Positions 29,388 to 38,420 of a stretch of DNA of 64,000 bases are shown here, piece after piece. The first letter of the stretch is position 1. Each line of letters opens with the position of its first letter. A program made the position numbers and the translations under genes. The stretch comes from Kushneria phosphatilytica (GTDB taxonomy: Bacteria; Pseudomonadota; Gammaproteobacteria; Pseudomonadales; Halomonadaceae), in contig NZ_CP043420.1 of the NCBI RefSeq assembly GCF_008247605.1, positions 3,560,620 to 3,624,619 on the forward strand, given 5' to 3'. Below the pieces are notes generated by a model. The model saw only the letters and a list, made by a program, of their open reading frames with translations. It did no database searches and had not been told where the DNA came from.

Positions 29388-31193
29388 ATGGATCAGTTCC
29401 GCCGGCGTCTGGCGTCGGTGGATGCTCTTCCGCAGCTCTGTCTACTCGCCGTTTTCTCTGGCGCCCTGACCGGGCTGCTGATGACGGCTTTTCGTGAACT
29501 GATCGATGTCATCACTCTGGCATTCATGCCGGGGGGGCGTTCGGATGATTTCGAGTCCCTTGCGCCCGTCATGCGTATGGCGCTGCCGCTGATCGCGGTC
29601 ACGCTGATCGGGGTGGGGCTATGGCGCCAGCCGGCAGCCGCGCGTAAGCTGGGCATCGGGCATGTGATTGAACGGCTGACCTATCACCAGGGGCAGATGC
29701 CACTGCCGAACTGGCTCAATCAGTGGTGGGTGGGTGCGCTGACCCTGATTGGAGGACTGTCAGCGGGTCGTGAAGGGCCGGCCATTCATCTGGGTGCCGG
29801 TGGCTCCTGCTGGATCGGTGAGCGCCTCCGGCTGCCCCACAACAGTCTGCGAGTACTGGTAGGATGCGGTACTGCGGCCGGTATTTCGGCCTCCTTCAAT
29901 ACGCCCATTGCGGGGGTCATCTTCGCCATGGAAGTGGTGATGATGGAGTATACCCTCACCGGCTTCATGCCGGTCATTCTCGCTTCCGCCACGGGTGCCG
30001 TGGTCACCCAGATGATCTATGGCACCATGCCTGCCTTTACCGTTCCCGATACCATTGAAGCGCGCCTGTTCGATATTCCCTGGATCATCACGATGTCGCT
30101 GGCCATCGGTCTGCTGGCCGGGGGCTTCATTCGTCTGGCGCGGCTGGGGCCACAAATGACCCGCGTACCGCGCTGGCTGCGGCTGTTGCTGGCCGGCAGT
30201 GCCACGGCTGCGGTAGCCTTCTGGTATCCCCAGGTTCAGGGCATCGGTTATGACACGGTGGGTAACATCCTCACCCGGATGCCGGCATTGGACGTTCTGC
30301 TGGTGGTGGCGGTGGGCAAGCTGGCGCTGACGGCACTGACGCTGGCCTGTGGCGTGCCGGTGAGCATTGTCGGACCGATACTGGTCAGCGGTGCGGCGGT
30401 CGGCGCGCTGTTCGGCATGGCGGGGCTGTTTCTGCTGCCAAGCCTGGTGCACGATCCACACCTGTACGCCATGCTGGGCATGGCGGCCATGATGGGAGCG
30501 GTACTGCAGGCACCGCTGGCGGCGATCATGGCGTTGATCGAATTGACCCACAACCCCGACTTCATTCTTTACGGCATGCTTGCCGTGGTGGTTTCGGGAT
30601 TGACCGGACGGCAGGTCTGGCACTGTCGGGGCTTTTTCATTTCGGCATTGTTCAATCAGGGGCTTCATCCCCTGCAGCAGCCGCTGACCCAGGCATTGTC
30701 GCGAATTGCAGTACCTGCGGTCATGGAACGTGGTGTAGTACGTACCCGGCCGCGGATTACCCGCGATCAGGCGCGTGCGTTGCTGGACTCTCGCCCGGTA
30801 TGGCTGATGATTGGCCGGGGAGAAGACAAGTCACCGGTAGCGCTCGCTGCTTCCGACCTGGCGCGTCTGGTGCTCGAGGACAACCGTGACCCGGCTGCCG
30901 AAGGCAAGGGAGAAGATGCCATTCCGGGTGTATCGCGTACGCGCAAGCGCACTGAAACGGGTGAGGTCGAAGAGGCGGCGATCGAAGAGATCGATCTGCT
31001 TGCCATCCCGGGTCAGCGGCTCGAACTGGCCTCGGTGGATCTGCAGGCTACCCTGTCGGAGGCCTTTGATCGAATCAACGAGTACGGTGTCGATGCGCTT
31101 TACGTGCAACATACGACCGCACCGATGATCCACAAGGTTTCGGGTATCATTACCCGAGAGGCGATCGAAAACTACTATCGCTACAAGCGTTGA
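29388..31193 (+). CDS. ClC-type chloride channel/antiporter with C-terminal CBS-like region
   Basis: Anion channel or Cl-/H+ exchanger of the ClC family, 601 aa from the chosen start. About 11 membrane helices span residues 15-420. The gating-glutamate motif SAGREGPAIHLG is intact (GREGP at about 127-131). The first selectivity motif usually reads GSGIP but here is GIGHV, and the GxFxP motif is replaced by GPILVSG, so anion selectivity may differ. A soluble C-terminal part (about 445-600) resembles CBS repeats (LSEAFDRINEYGVDALYVQH). The frame is open to a GTG at 29232; I chose the ATG at 29388 because homology begins there, although no clear ribosome site is visible. Confidence 0.8.
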   Translation: MDQFRRRLASVDALPQLCLLAVFSGALTGLLMTAFRELIDVITLAFMPGGRSDDFESLAPVMRMALPLIAVTLIGVGLWRQPAAARKLGIGHVIERLTYHQGQMPLPNWLNQWWVGALTLIGGLSAGREGPAIHLGAGGSCWIGERLRLPHNSLRVLVGCGTAAGISASFNTPIAGVIFAMEVVMMEYTLTGFMPVILASATGAVVTQMIYGTMPAFTVPDTIEARLFDIPWIITMSLAIGLLAGGFIRLARLGPQMTRVPRWLRLLLAGSATAAVAFWYPQVQGIGYDTVGNILTRMPALDVLLVVAVGKLALTALTLACGVPVSIVGPILVSGAAVGALFGMAGLFLLPSLVHDPHLYAMLGMAAMMGAVLQAPLAAIMALIELTHNPDFILYGMLAVVVSGLTGRQVWHCRGFFISALFNQGLHPLQQPLTQALSRIAVPAVMERGVVRTRPRITRDQARALLDSRPVWLMIGRGEDKSPVALAASDLARLVLEDNRDPAAEGKGEDAIPGVSRTRKRTETGEVEEAAIEEIDLLAIPGQRLELASVDLQATLSEAFDRINEYGVDALYVQHTTAPMIHKVSGIITREAIENYYRYKR

Positions 31194-31240
31194 GGGCGTC
31201 CGTGCCCGACCGTGTCATCCAAGCCTGATCAGGAGCCCGC

Positions 31241-31675
31241 ATGTTTGCCTGGATACTTGCCTTCCATCTGATCGCCGTTATCTGCTGGTTTGCGGCATTA
31301 CTCTATCTACCACGCCTGTTCGTTTATCATACTCATGCCCTGCGGGATGATGATGAACGTGGCACCCGGCGCTTTCAGATCATGGAGCGCAAGCTTTACA
31401 AGGCCGTCATGAATCCGGCCATGATTGCCTCGGTGATTTTCGGGATCTGGTTGCTGGTCATGGATTTTCAGGGCCTGATCTCGGCCGGCTGGTTTTACGT
31501 CAAGGCCGTGCTGGTCATTGTGCTGATCGGTTATCAGCATGTCTGTCTGGCGCATATCAAACGCTTTGCCGATGGTATTAATCGGCATGGTCAGGGCTAT
31601 TATCGCGTTTTCAGTATCATCCCTGTCGTGATTCTGCTGGCCGTTGTGATCCTGTCGGTGGTGCAACCCTTCTGA
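31241..31675 (+). CDS. hemJ: Protoporphyrinogen oxidase HemJ
   Basis: Membrane protein catalysing protoporphyrinogen IX to protoporphyrin IX in haem synthesis. 144 aa with four helices. N-terminal AWILAFHLIAVICWFAALLY, then LPRLFVYH with the conserved His, and later YFVKAVLV-like and YQHVCLAHIKRFADG segments fit the HemJ/UPF0093 family. AGGAG lies before the ATG. The stop overlaps the thiD start (TGATG). hemL and hemW also lie within 9 kb. Confidence 0.88.
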   Translation: MFAWILAFHLIAVICWFAALLYLPRLFVYHTHALRDDDERGTRRFQIMERKLYKAVMNPAMIASVIFGIWLLVMDFQGLISAGWFYVKAVLVIVLIGYQHVCLAHIKRFADGINRHGQGYYRVFSIIPVVILLAVVILSVVQPF

Positions 31676-32505
31676 TGACCATGGCTGCCGGTACACCCCC
31701 CATTGTGCTGGTACTGGCCGGACATGATCCGACCGGCGGCGCCGGATTGATTGCCGATGCCGAGGCGGTTCGTGCCCAGGGGGGATGGGCGCTGACGGTA
31801 CCCACGGCGCTGACGGTACAGACGACCCGGGATGTCGAGGCGGTCATGCCCTGTTCGGCAAGTGATCTGACAGCTACCGCTCGGGCCGTGACCGAGGACA
31901 TGCCGCCGGCAGCGATCAAGACTGGACTGATTGCTGATCTGCCCACGCTTGAGGCTGTGGCTGAACTTTGTGCCTGCTGGCCGCAGCTACCGCTGGTGGT
32001 TGATCCCGTGCTGCGTGCGGGAGGGGGGCGTGAACTCTCTTCATCGGCACTGTTGGCGGCCTTTCACCAGCGCCTGTTGCCTCAGGCCACTGTGCTGACA
32101 CCGAATCTGGCAGAGTTGGCTCGACTGGCGCCTCAGGGAAAAACCGCGGAAGAGCGGGCCGGAATGCTGTTGAAAGCGGGCGCGGGCGCAGTGTTGGTAA
32201 CCGGAACTGACGATACCCGAGGCAATCAGGTTATCCACACCCTGTATCAGTTGACGGGCTCACGACAGTGGCAGTGGCCGCGTTTGCCGGGGCAATACCA
32301 TGGGTCGGGGTGTACGCTGGCGAGTGCCCTGGCGGCGGCGCTGGCAGCCGGCATATCGCTGGAAGCTGCCTGTGAACGGGCACAGTACTTCAGCTGGCAG
32401 GCGCTGCAGCACGCCCTGAGACCCGGCCATGACCAGGCACTGCCGGATCGCTGGGCGGCGGCCAATGAATTATCCACAGGTGGTTATCGCAATGATGGAT
32501 GGTGA
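31675..32505 (+). CDS. thiD: Hydroxymethylpyrimidine (phosphate) kinase ThiD
   Basis: Phosphorylates HMP and HMP-P in thiamine synthesis. 276 aa, ribokinase fold. The substrate loop is VLAGHDPTGGAGLIADAEAV, then VDPVLRAGGGRELSSSALLA, and near the C-terminus YHGSGCTLASALAAALAAG with the catalytic-site Gly-Ser-Gly-Cys. Start at 31675 or 31681 (both ATG). The 3' end overlaps thiE by 14 nt. No TPP riboswitch is visible upstream, as expected for a gene inside a hemJ-led unit. Confidence 0.9.
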   Translation: MTMAAGTPPIVLVLAGHDPTGGAGLIADAEAVRAQGGWALTVPTALTVQTTRDVEAVMPCSASDLTATARAVTEDMPPAAIKTGLIADLPTLEAVAELCACWPQLPLVVDPVLRAGGGRELSSSALLAAFHQRLLPQATVLTPNLAELARLAPQGKTAEERAGMLLKAGAGAVLVTGTDDTRGNQVIHTLYQLTGSRQWQWPRLPGQYHGSGCTLASALAAALAAGISLEAACERAQYFSWQALQHALRPGHDQALPDRWAAANELSTGGYRNDGW

Positions 32506-33133
32506 CTGGCGACGGGGCATCTATGCGTTGACCGATGCGGCTCTGCTACCGGATGACGATACGCTACTGGCGGCGGCCGAGGGTGCCCTGCGGGGGAGGC
32601 TGGCCCTGCTGCAGTATCGTGACAAATCCTCTGACGAGACCCATCGTTATCGGCAGGCCGCAGCGCTGTCGGCACTTTGTCGTGACTTCGCCACGCCGCT
32701 GATCATCAATGATGATATTGCGCTGGCAGCCCGACTGGGTGTTGGCGTGCATCTGGGGCAACAGGATGCCGCCGTTGCCGAGGCGCGCGAAAGGCTGGGG
32801 CGTGAGGCGATTGTGGGAGCGACGTGTCATGCCCGGCTCGATCTGGCCGATCAGGCTTGCCGGGCAGGGGCCAGTTATCTTGCCTTCGGGCGTTTTTTTA
32901 CCTCACAAACCAAGCCTGAAGCACCGCCTGCCGAGCTGTCGCTGCTGGCCGAGGCCGCGCGCTTCGGACTGCCCCGGGTGGCCATCGGTGGCATCGACGG
33001 CGAGCGGGTGGCGCAGGCGGTGGCGGCCGGTGCCGATCTGCTTGCGGTAGTCCATGCGGTGTTCGGCGCCGGGCCTGCCGCCTGCGAGCACGCCGTGCAT
33101 GAACTGCGCCGCCGGGCCGGTTTCACTATCTGA
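32492..33133 (+). CDS. thiE: Thiamine-phosphate synthase ThiE
   Basis: Joins HMP-PP and thiazole phosphate to form thiamine monophosphate. 213 aa (E. coli 211), TIM barrel. Family features are [50 protein letters not shown], and [18 protein letters not shown] chose the ATG at 32492, with AGGTGG 8 nt upstream, over the in-frame ATGs at 32465 and 32429, which read deeper into thiD. Coupled to thiD by overlap. Confidence 0.9.
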   Translation: MMDGDWRRGIYALTDAALLPDDDTLLAAAEGALRGRLALLQYRDKSSDETHRYRQAAALSALCRDFATPLIINDDIALAARLGVGVHLGQQDAAVAEARERLGREAIVGATCHARLDLADQACRAGASYLAFGRFFTSQTKPEAPPAELSLLAEAARFGLPRVAIGGIDGERVAQAVAAGADLLAVVHAVFGAGPAACEHAVHELRRRAGFTI

Positions 33134-33188
33134 ATTCAGTGTCGACGGTGCGCCGTCGACCCAATCCGCTTTGAGTCGAGAGAGCCTC

Positions 33189-34475
33189 ATGACCACATCA
33201 CAGCAGCAATTCGAGCGTGCCAGTCTCCGTATTCCGGGTGGCGTCAATTCGCCGGTTCGTGCCTTCAAGGGCATGGGTCAGGCGCCGGTATTCATGAAAC
33301 GGGCGCAGGGGCCCTATCTGTTCGATGTCGAGGATCGGCGCTATATCGATTACGTGGGCTCCTGGGGGCCAATGATCACCGGACATGCCGACCCCGAGGT
33401 GCTGGAAGCCGTACGCTCACGAGTCGATGATGGACTGTCGTTCGGTACGCCCACGGTCCTTGAGTCCGACATGGCCGATCTGATCTGCGACATCATGCCG
33501 TCGATCGAGATGGTTCGCATGGTCAATTCCGGCACTGAAGCCACCATGTCGGCAGTGCGGCTGGCGCGGGGCTATACCGGCCGTGATCGTATCGTCAAAT
33601 TTGAGGGTAATTACCATGGTCATGTCGATTCACTGCTGGTCAAGGCCGGTTCGGGGGCGCTGACTCATGGCCAGCCCAGTTCACCCGGAGTGCCGGCTTC
33701 ACTGGCCGAGCACACCATTACGCTCTCCTATAACGATATCGAGGGTGTACGGGAATGTTTTGCCGAAATGGGCGATTCCATTGCAGGGGTAATCGTTGAG
33801 CCGGTTGCCGGCAACATGAACTGCATCCCGCCGCTTCCCGGTTTTCTGGAGACACTGCGTGAAGTCTGCAACGATAGCGGCGCGGTGCTGATCTTTGATG
33901 AAGTCATGACCGGTTTTCGGGTGGCGCTCGGTGGTGCCCAGGCCCATTACGGCATTACCCCCGACCTGACCTGTCTGGGCAAGATCGTTGGTGGCGGCAT
34001 GCCGGTGGGTGCCTTCGGCGGACGACGCGAAATCATGTCGTATATCTCCCCGCTGGGGCCGGTGTACCAGGCCGGTACGCTGGCTGGCAATCCACTGGCG
34101 ATGGCGGCGGGTATCGCCCTGCTCGAAAAGATCCGCGAACCGGGCTTTCATCAGCGATTGGGCGAGCGGGTCGATCAGCTCTGTGATGGCCTGGAGGCTC
34201 ATGCACGTGCTGCCGGGATCGACCTGATTACTCAGCGGGCCGGGGGCATGTTCGGTCTGTTCTTTACTGCACAGTCGCAGGTAGACAGTTTTGCTGACGC
34301 GACCGGCTGCGATGCCGATGCCTTTCGGCGCTTCTTTACGGCCATGCTGACCCATGGAATTTATATGGCACCATCGCCCTTCGAGGCCGGGTTCATGTCC
34401 AGTGCTCACGAGCGTACGCATATTGATGAGACGCTTGAAGCAGCCCGGATCGTGCTGGCCGGCATGGCCGACTGA
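33189..34475 (+). CDS. hemL: Glutamate-1-semialdehyde 2,1-aminomutase HemL
   Basis: PLP enzyme converting glutamate-1-semialdehyde to 5-aminolevulinate, the haem precursor. 428 aa (E. coli 426). [20 protein letters not shown] at the N-terminus, [50 protein letters not shown], and [18 protein letters not shown] with the PLP-binding lysine. GAGAG precedes the ATG at 33189; the upstream frame extension overlaps thiE and is not homologous. Confidence 0.96.
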   Translation: MTTSQQQFERASLRIPGGVNSPVRAFKGMGQAPVFMKRAQGPYLFDVEDRRYIDYVGSWGPMITGHADPEVLEAVRSRVDDGLSFGTPTVLESDMADLICDIMPSIEMVRMVNSGTEATMSAVRLARGYTGRDRIVKFEGNYHGHVDSLLVKAGSGALTHGQPSSPGVPASLAEHTITLSYNDIEGVRECFAEMGDSIAGVIVEPVAGNMNCIPPLPGFLETLREVCNDSGAVLIFDEVMTGFRVALGGAQAHYGITPDLTCLGKIVGGGMPVGAFGGRREIMSYISPLGPVYQAGTLAGNPLAMAAGIALLEKIREPGFHQRLGERVDQLCDGLEAHARAAGIDLITQRAGGMFGLFFTAQSQVDSFADATGCDADAFRRFFTAMLTHGIYMAPSPFEAGFMSSAHERTHIDETLEAARIVLAGMAD

Positions 34476-34480
34476 AATCG

Positions 34481-34506
34481 TCATGACCGGTATTGACTGG
34501 TCATGA
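34481..34506. repeat. Hairpin after hemL
   Basis: TCATGACC and GGTCATGA form an 8-bp inverted repeat, extendable to about 11 bp with one mismatch around the loop ATTG, just past the hemL stop. No T-run follows, so termination is doubtful. Confidence 0.45.
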
Positions 34507-34549
34507 TGCCACCCTCCATGACTGCTCAGCAGCAACAGGAGAATCTCTT

Positions 34550-36118
34550 GTGAGTCAGAGCCTGATTGAAGCGCTGCAGGACAGCACCTGCTATCCCCAT
34601 CCGGTATCACACGTATCGCTGCGGGAGACGCATATCTCCTGGGTGTTGCTGGCCGGGGATCATGCCTACAAGATCAAGAAGCCGCTGGATTTCGGGTTTC
34701 TCGATTTTTCCACGCTGGAGAAGCGTCGTCATTTCTGCGAGGAAGAAATACGGCTTAACAGTCGGCTGGCGAGCGATATCTACCTTGATGCGGTACCCAT
34801 TACCGGTTCCCCTGACGCTCCGATCATCAATGGCGAAGGTGAGCCGTTCGAATACGCCGTACACATGCGGGTCTTTGACAACGAAGGACTGTTCAGCACG
34901 CTTCAGGCACGTGGTGAGCTGACCGAAGCGCACATGGATGACATGGTCGATCAGTTGGTCGATTTTCACCAGCGCGCCGAACAGGCAGCGCCTGACAGCG
35001 CCTTTGGCACGCCGGAAGCAGTTCATGCACCGACACGCCAGAATTTCGAGCAGCTGCGAGAATTGCTCGAGGACAGCACTGATCTTGCGCGTCTGCGTCG
35101 GCTCGAGCAGTGGGCGGATGAGAGTTATGAGCGCCTGGCCCCCCTGATGACAGAGCGATTGCGCCAGGGCTTTGTGCGTGAGACCCATGGTGATATGCAC
35201 CTGGGTAACGTCGTGCAGTCCGATGGTCGGGTGCTGATTTTCGACTGTATCGAGTTCAATGATGATCTGCGCTGGAACGATGTCTGCTGTGAACTCGCCT
35301 TTCTACTGATGGATCTTGAAGTGCGCGGGGAGTGGGCACTCTCCCGGCATGTGCTGGATCGCTATCTGGAACGCAGTGGCGACTACGAACTGGTGCGCCT
35401 GCTACCGTACTACAAGGCCTACCGCGCCATGGTGCGAGCCAAGATTGCCATGTTTCGGGTTAACCAGCCCGGTCTGGAGGAAGCCGAGAAGCGCGACATC
35501 CACGCCGAATACCGCCGCTATGCCGAACTTGCCGAGCGTTATACCGAGCTGGAGATCCCCTGGTTGCTCGTCAGTGTAGGCGTCTCCGGGAGTGGCAAGA
35601 GTCGTTTCACCCAGCAGGTGGTGCGTGAACTCGGTAGTATCCGTATCCGGTCGGATATCGAGCGCAAACGGCTGTATGGCCTAACGCCCGACGCCGATAG
35701 TGACTCCGCGATCGATAGTGGAATCTATACGGCCGAGGCCACCGAGCGGACCTATCAGCGACTGGGTGAACTGGCTGGCATGCTGCTGGATGCCGGCTTT
35801 CCGGTCTGTATTGATGCCACCGCACTGCGACGTGTTCAGCGCGATCGTTTGCGACATGAGGCCGAGAAGCGTGGTCTGCAGGTGTTGACCATCAGTTTCG
35901 AAGCCGACGAGGCAACGCTGAAACGACGCATTGAAAAGCGTCAGCAGCAGCGTGGAGAAGTGTCGGAAGCGGGGATTGAAGTACTCGGCCATCAGCTTGC
36001 GACGCGCGAGCCCTTTGGTGATGATGAAAAGGGGCAGGTAGTGCATCTGGATACCACTGCCGAAGGCGCCTCGCACCGGCTGGTCGAGTTGTTGCGCGAT
36101 CGGTTGCATCTCTCCTGA
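34550..36118 (+). CDS. Two-domain kinase: APH-like plus P-loop ATPase
   Basis: 522-aa fusion. Residues 1-340 resemble aminoglycoside phosphotransferase/choline-kinase folds, with YKIKKPLDFGFLDFSTLEKR (ATP-site lysine region), the catalytic HGDMHLGN and a metal-site FDCIEFND. Residues 345-522 form a P-loop kinase with VGVSGSGKSRFTQQVVRELG (Walker A) and IDATALRRVQRDRLRHEAEK. The substrate is unknown; this architecture is found in many proteobacteria and should not be read as drug resistance. The start is GTG 34550, with AGGAG 8 nt upstream; an in-frame ATG at 34493 lacks a site. Confidence 0.8.
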   Translation: MSQSLIEALQDSTCYPHPVSHVSLRETHISWVLLAGDHAYKIKKPLDFGFLDFSTLEKRRHFCEEEIRLNSRLASDIYLDAVPITGSPDAPIINGEGEPFEYAVHMRVFDNEGLFSTLQARGELTEAHMDDMVDQLVDFHQRAEQAAPDSAFGTPEAVHAPTRQNFEQLRELLEDSTDLARLRRLEQWADESYERLAPLMTERLRQGFVRETHGDMHLGNVVQSDGRVLIFDCIEFNDDLRWNDVCCELAFLLMDLEVRGEWALSRHVLDRYLERSGDYELVRLLPYYKAYRAMVRAKIAMFRVNQPGLEEAEKRDIHAEYRRYAELAERYTELEIPWLLVSVGVSGSGKSRFTQQVVRELGSIRIRSDIERKRLYGLTPDADSDSAIDSGIYTAEATERTYQRLGELAGMLLDAGFPVCIDATALRRVQRDRLRHEAEKRGLQVLTISFEADEATLKRRIEKRQQQRGEVSEAGIEVLGHQLATREPFGDDEKGQVVHLDTTAEGASHRLVELLRDRLHLS

Positions 36119-36129
36119 CTACCTGCATG

Positions 36130-36160
36130 GCACCGATTCCGGCATTACCGGAATCGGTGC
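36130..36160 (+). terminator. Probable terminator between convergent genes
   Basis: GCACCGATTCCGG and CCGGAATCGGTGC form a 13-bp perfect stem with a 5-nt loop between the kinase fusion (+) and the LuxR-type gene (-). A short GTTTC follows on the plus strand; it may act in both directions. Confidence 0.65.
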
Positions 36161-36163
36161 GTT

Positions 36164-36847
36164 TCAGCGCCGCATGTTGGATGAGAAGTTGTCCGGCAGC
36201 CGATTCGGCTGCTGGCGTAACAGATGCAGGGCCTGAGTGCGATTACGAACCTTGAGCTTGCGAAAGACGTGATAAAGATGCGACTTGACCGTGTGTTCGC
36301 TGATCATCAGACGATCGGCGATATCCTGATTGCTGGCACCGCTATCAAGCATACCCAGTATTTCGCGTTCACGTGGCGTCAGGGATGACAAAGGCGTCCC
36401 CGAGCCTTCCTCGTACTGGCGATACCAGTAGGCAGTAAGCAGACGCTCCATCAGCGGGCGTGACAGCCACATTTCTCCTTCCAGCATCCGCACGATGCCC
36501 TTGCTGATCAGACTCAGCGGATCATTGCGGTAGAACACGCCCTGCAGTGGTACATGCATCAACAGGGTCATGGCCCGATCCTCGTCGGCCATGTTGAACG
36601 CCGCAAAGGCGGTGCGGTCCTGACGATGACCGAGCTGTTCCAGCCAGTGGCGGACATCGTTCTCTTCCAGATGATCATCATCGAGCAATACGACCATCGG
36701 GCCCTCATCGCTGGCGGGATCGATGAAGGCATCCGATGCCATCAGTGATACATCGCACTCAAGCTGACGGCGCAGATAGTCCAGAAACAGTTCGTTCTGT
36801 GGACTGCTCTGGGTGACCATTACGATCGAAGCGTTGGCAGCATCCAT
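36164..36847 (-). CDS. CsgD/VpsT-like LuxR-family regulator (copy A)
   Basis: 227-aa transcription regulator. The N-terminal receiver-like domain (1-125) has LLDDDHLEENDVRHWLE and LQGVFYRNDP; the C-terminal LuxR helix-turn-helix (about 156-212) has LTPREREILGMLDSGASNQD and ISEHTVKSHLYHVFRKLKVR. Between them, WLSR at 127-130 matches the W[FLM][TS]R c-di-GMP motif of VpsT, at nearly the same residue number. CsgD and VpsT control biofilm matrix; that role here is an inference. The start is ATG 36847. A near-identical architecture occurs in the neighbour at 37504. A perfect palindrome lies about 95 nt upstream. Confidence 0.82.
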   Translation of the reverse strand: MDAANASIVMVTQSSPQNELFLDYLRRQLECDVSLMASDAFIDPASDEGPMVVLLDDDHLEENDVRHWLEQLGHRQDRTAFAAFNMADEDRAMTLLMHVPLQGVFYRNDPLSLISKGIVRMLEGEMWLSRPLMERLLTAYWYRQYEEGSGTPLSSLTPREREILGMLDSGASNQDIADRLMISEHTVKSHLYHVFRKLKVRNRTQALHLLRQQPNRLPDNFSSNMRR

Positions 36848-37503
36848 GGGTAGCCCCGGTTGAGGGTGGAACTCGATGCTCGTGTTTCTCTGCGCATAGC
36901 CTGTTCGGCAATCTCTGAAGGTAATGACAAGATAAGCGGTCAACCGTTTCATGAAACGGTTTCGAGCTTAAGTCGCGGCTTACTCGTCTGCGTACCCTGA
37001 TAACCGAAATTCCCGGGAAATATTGGTCTGGTTTAATTGTGTTCAAGCTGTATCCGATGCGATCCATTGGGCTGGAAAGTCATCGAACAATATTGGCAGT
37101 CCGAAGTGGACATGATACCGATAGCCCGACCGGGAAATGAAGGCAAGGCCGATTATAGAACGAACGTCGCGCCAATGAGAGCATTGAGCCGGCCATGAAA
37201 GTGGGAATGGCGCTTTTTGCACAACAAGTTACATTACGGCAGGGCACAGACCGTTCCACAGGGTGTGGATTGTCGTGGCAGTGGAAGGCAGGTTGGAAAC
37301 GCCATCGCCTGTTGAGGGCGATGCGGGCAGGAGAAATAGGCACTCACTGCTGAATGCCTGTATTGCGCCAGACAGGGCGCTGCCAATGATGGCCCGCCTG
37401 AGCAGGGAAGGCGGTCACTGTCTGCACAAGCGTCAATACAGTAACCGCGAACGCATGCGCTGCCCCACGCCATGCAGGGAGCAGAGGCCGCGCTTCCGGC
37501 CTG
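36848..37503. other. 656-nt region without a convincing gene
   Basis: Lies between the two paralogous LuxR-type genes. It holds the palindrome at 36942-36961 and an AT-richer stretch (about 36960-37060). Short open frames on both strands (for example 37234-37473, minus) show no homology-like pattern, so I call none. It is long for an intergenic gap here and may be a long leader, an unseen small RNA or a decayed gene. Confidence 0.5.
36942..36961. promoter_or_regulatory. Perfect 20-bp palindrome, probable operator
   Basis: AACCGTTTCATGAAACGGTT is fully self-complementary. It lies 95-114 nt upstream of the copy A regulator start. On the minus strand its end merges into TTGACC, a -35-like hexamer, although no good -10 follows at 17 nt. 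Its size and symmetry suit a dimeric regulator. Confidence 0.6.
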
Positions 37504-38193
37504 TCAGGCGTCCGAGTGCTGGCGTGTCTGACGCGGCAGGGGCGCCGGAGCACTGCCCAGATTCTGGCGAACCCAGTTCATGGCCTGGATGCGATTACGC
37601 ACCTTGAGCTTGCGAAAGATGTTGTAAAGGTGCGACTTGACCGTATGCTCGCTGACAAACAGCTGGTTGGCGATATCGGTATTGGATGCCCCCGTGCCCA
37701 GCAGCTTGAGGATTTCCAGCTCACGCTGAGTGAGGCCGTTGGCCGGACGATAGGCGTTGACCTGCTGCCGGCGATAGAAGCGAATCAGCCGGGTCATCAG
37801 GGTACGCGACATCCACAGTTCCTGATTGATCAGCTTGGCGAGTCCCTTGCAGATCAGGGCCAGACTGTCACGACGATAAAAGACGCCCTGCAGGCGAAAG
37901 GTCGTCGCCAGACTCAAAGCCTGATTTTCGTCCACCAGATTGAAGGCGGCCAGTGTCAGACCGGCGTTGTCGGCAGCGGCCGATTCCTCCCAGTGATACA
38001 TGTCCTTTTCGTTGACATGATCGGCATCCAGTAGCACTACCCTGTGTATGCCATCGTCACTGCCAACGGTTTCGCGCGGTGCTACCGTGGCCACTTCACA
38101 ACCGAGCTTGTCGCGTACGTACTGCATGAACAGTTCGCTTTGCGGATTCATCTCGGTAACCAGCAGCACGATCGCCGTTGTTTCCTTATCCAC
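37504..38193 (-). CDS. CsgD/VpsT-like LuxR-family regulator (copy B)
   Basis: 229-aa paralogue of the gene at 36164, similar over its whole length. The receiver-like domain has VVLLDADHVNEKDMYHWEES and LQGVFYRRDSLALICKGLAK; WMSR at 127-130 again fits W[FLM][TS]R; the LuxR domain has LTQRELEILKLLGTGASNTD and VSEHTVKSHLYNIFRKLKVR. The start is GTG 38193, with GGGGAGG 4 nt before it; the frame extends to 38229 without a better site. Divergent from rdgB. Whether the two copies act together is unknown. Confidence 0.82.
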   Translation of the reverse strand: MDKETTAIVLLVTEMNPQSELFMQYVRDKLGCEVATVAPRETVGSDDGIHRVVLLDADHVNEKDMYHWEESAAADNAGLTLAAFNLVDENQALSLATTFRLQGVFYRRDSLALICKGLAKLINQELWMSRTLMTRLIRFYRRQQVNAYRPANGLTQRELEILKLLGTGASNTDIANQLFVSEHTVKSHLYNIFRKLKVRNRIQAMNWVRQNLGSAPAPLPRQTRQHSDA

Positions 38194-38356
38194 GATGCCT
38201 CCCCTTTGGCATGCTCCCCAACGCAGCAAGCGTGAGCATGCCTGTCGATATACTAATGCGAAATGCCATCCTGTAAAGATACGTAAAAATCAAATCCGAT
38301 ATTCCCCCGATTAGCGCACATTCACGGGGTCATATTCAGTCTGTAAGGCTGATCGA

Positions 38357-38385
38357 TTCCCACCTGCCTCGCGCCAGCCTAGAAT
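38357..38385 (+). promoter_or_regulatory. Putative rdgB promoter
   Basis: TTCCCA (38357-38362) and TAGAAT (38380-38385) are 17 nt apart, 36 nt before the rdgB start. Matches are 4/6 and 5/6. Confidence 0.45.
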
Positions 38386-38420
38386 GTCGGAACGTTTTAC
38401 GGATCCGGGAATGTGCCCCC

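Noticed and set aside
31200-31680. TPP riboswitch before thiD
   Set aside because: thiD overlaps the end of hemJ, and no CUGAGA-type core was seen upstream.
32470-32478. Perfect TTATCCACA inside the thiD 3' end
   Set aside because: A single isolated DnaA box in coding sequence with no cluster; probably chance.
34550-36118. Reading the APH-like domain as an aminoglycoside-resistance gene
   Set aside because: The fold is shared by many small-molecule kinases, and the fusion with a P-loop kinase is a chromosomal housekeeping architecture.
37080-37500. Possible small gene in the 37.1-37.5 kb gap
   Set aside because: Open frames on both strands are rich in Cys, Pro and Arg, lack ribosome sites, and look like random frames.
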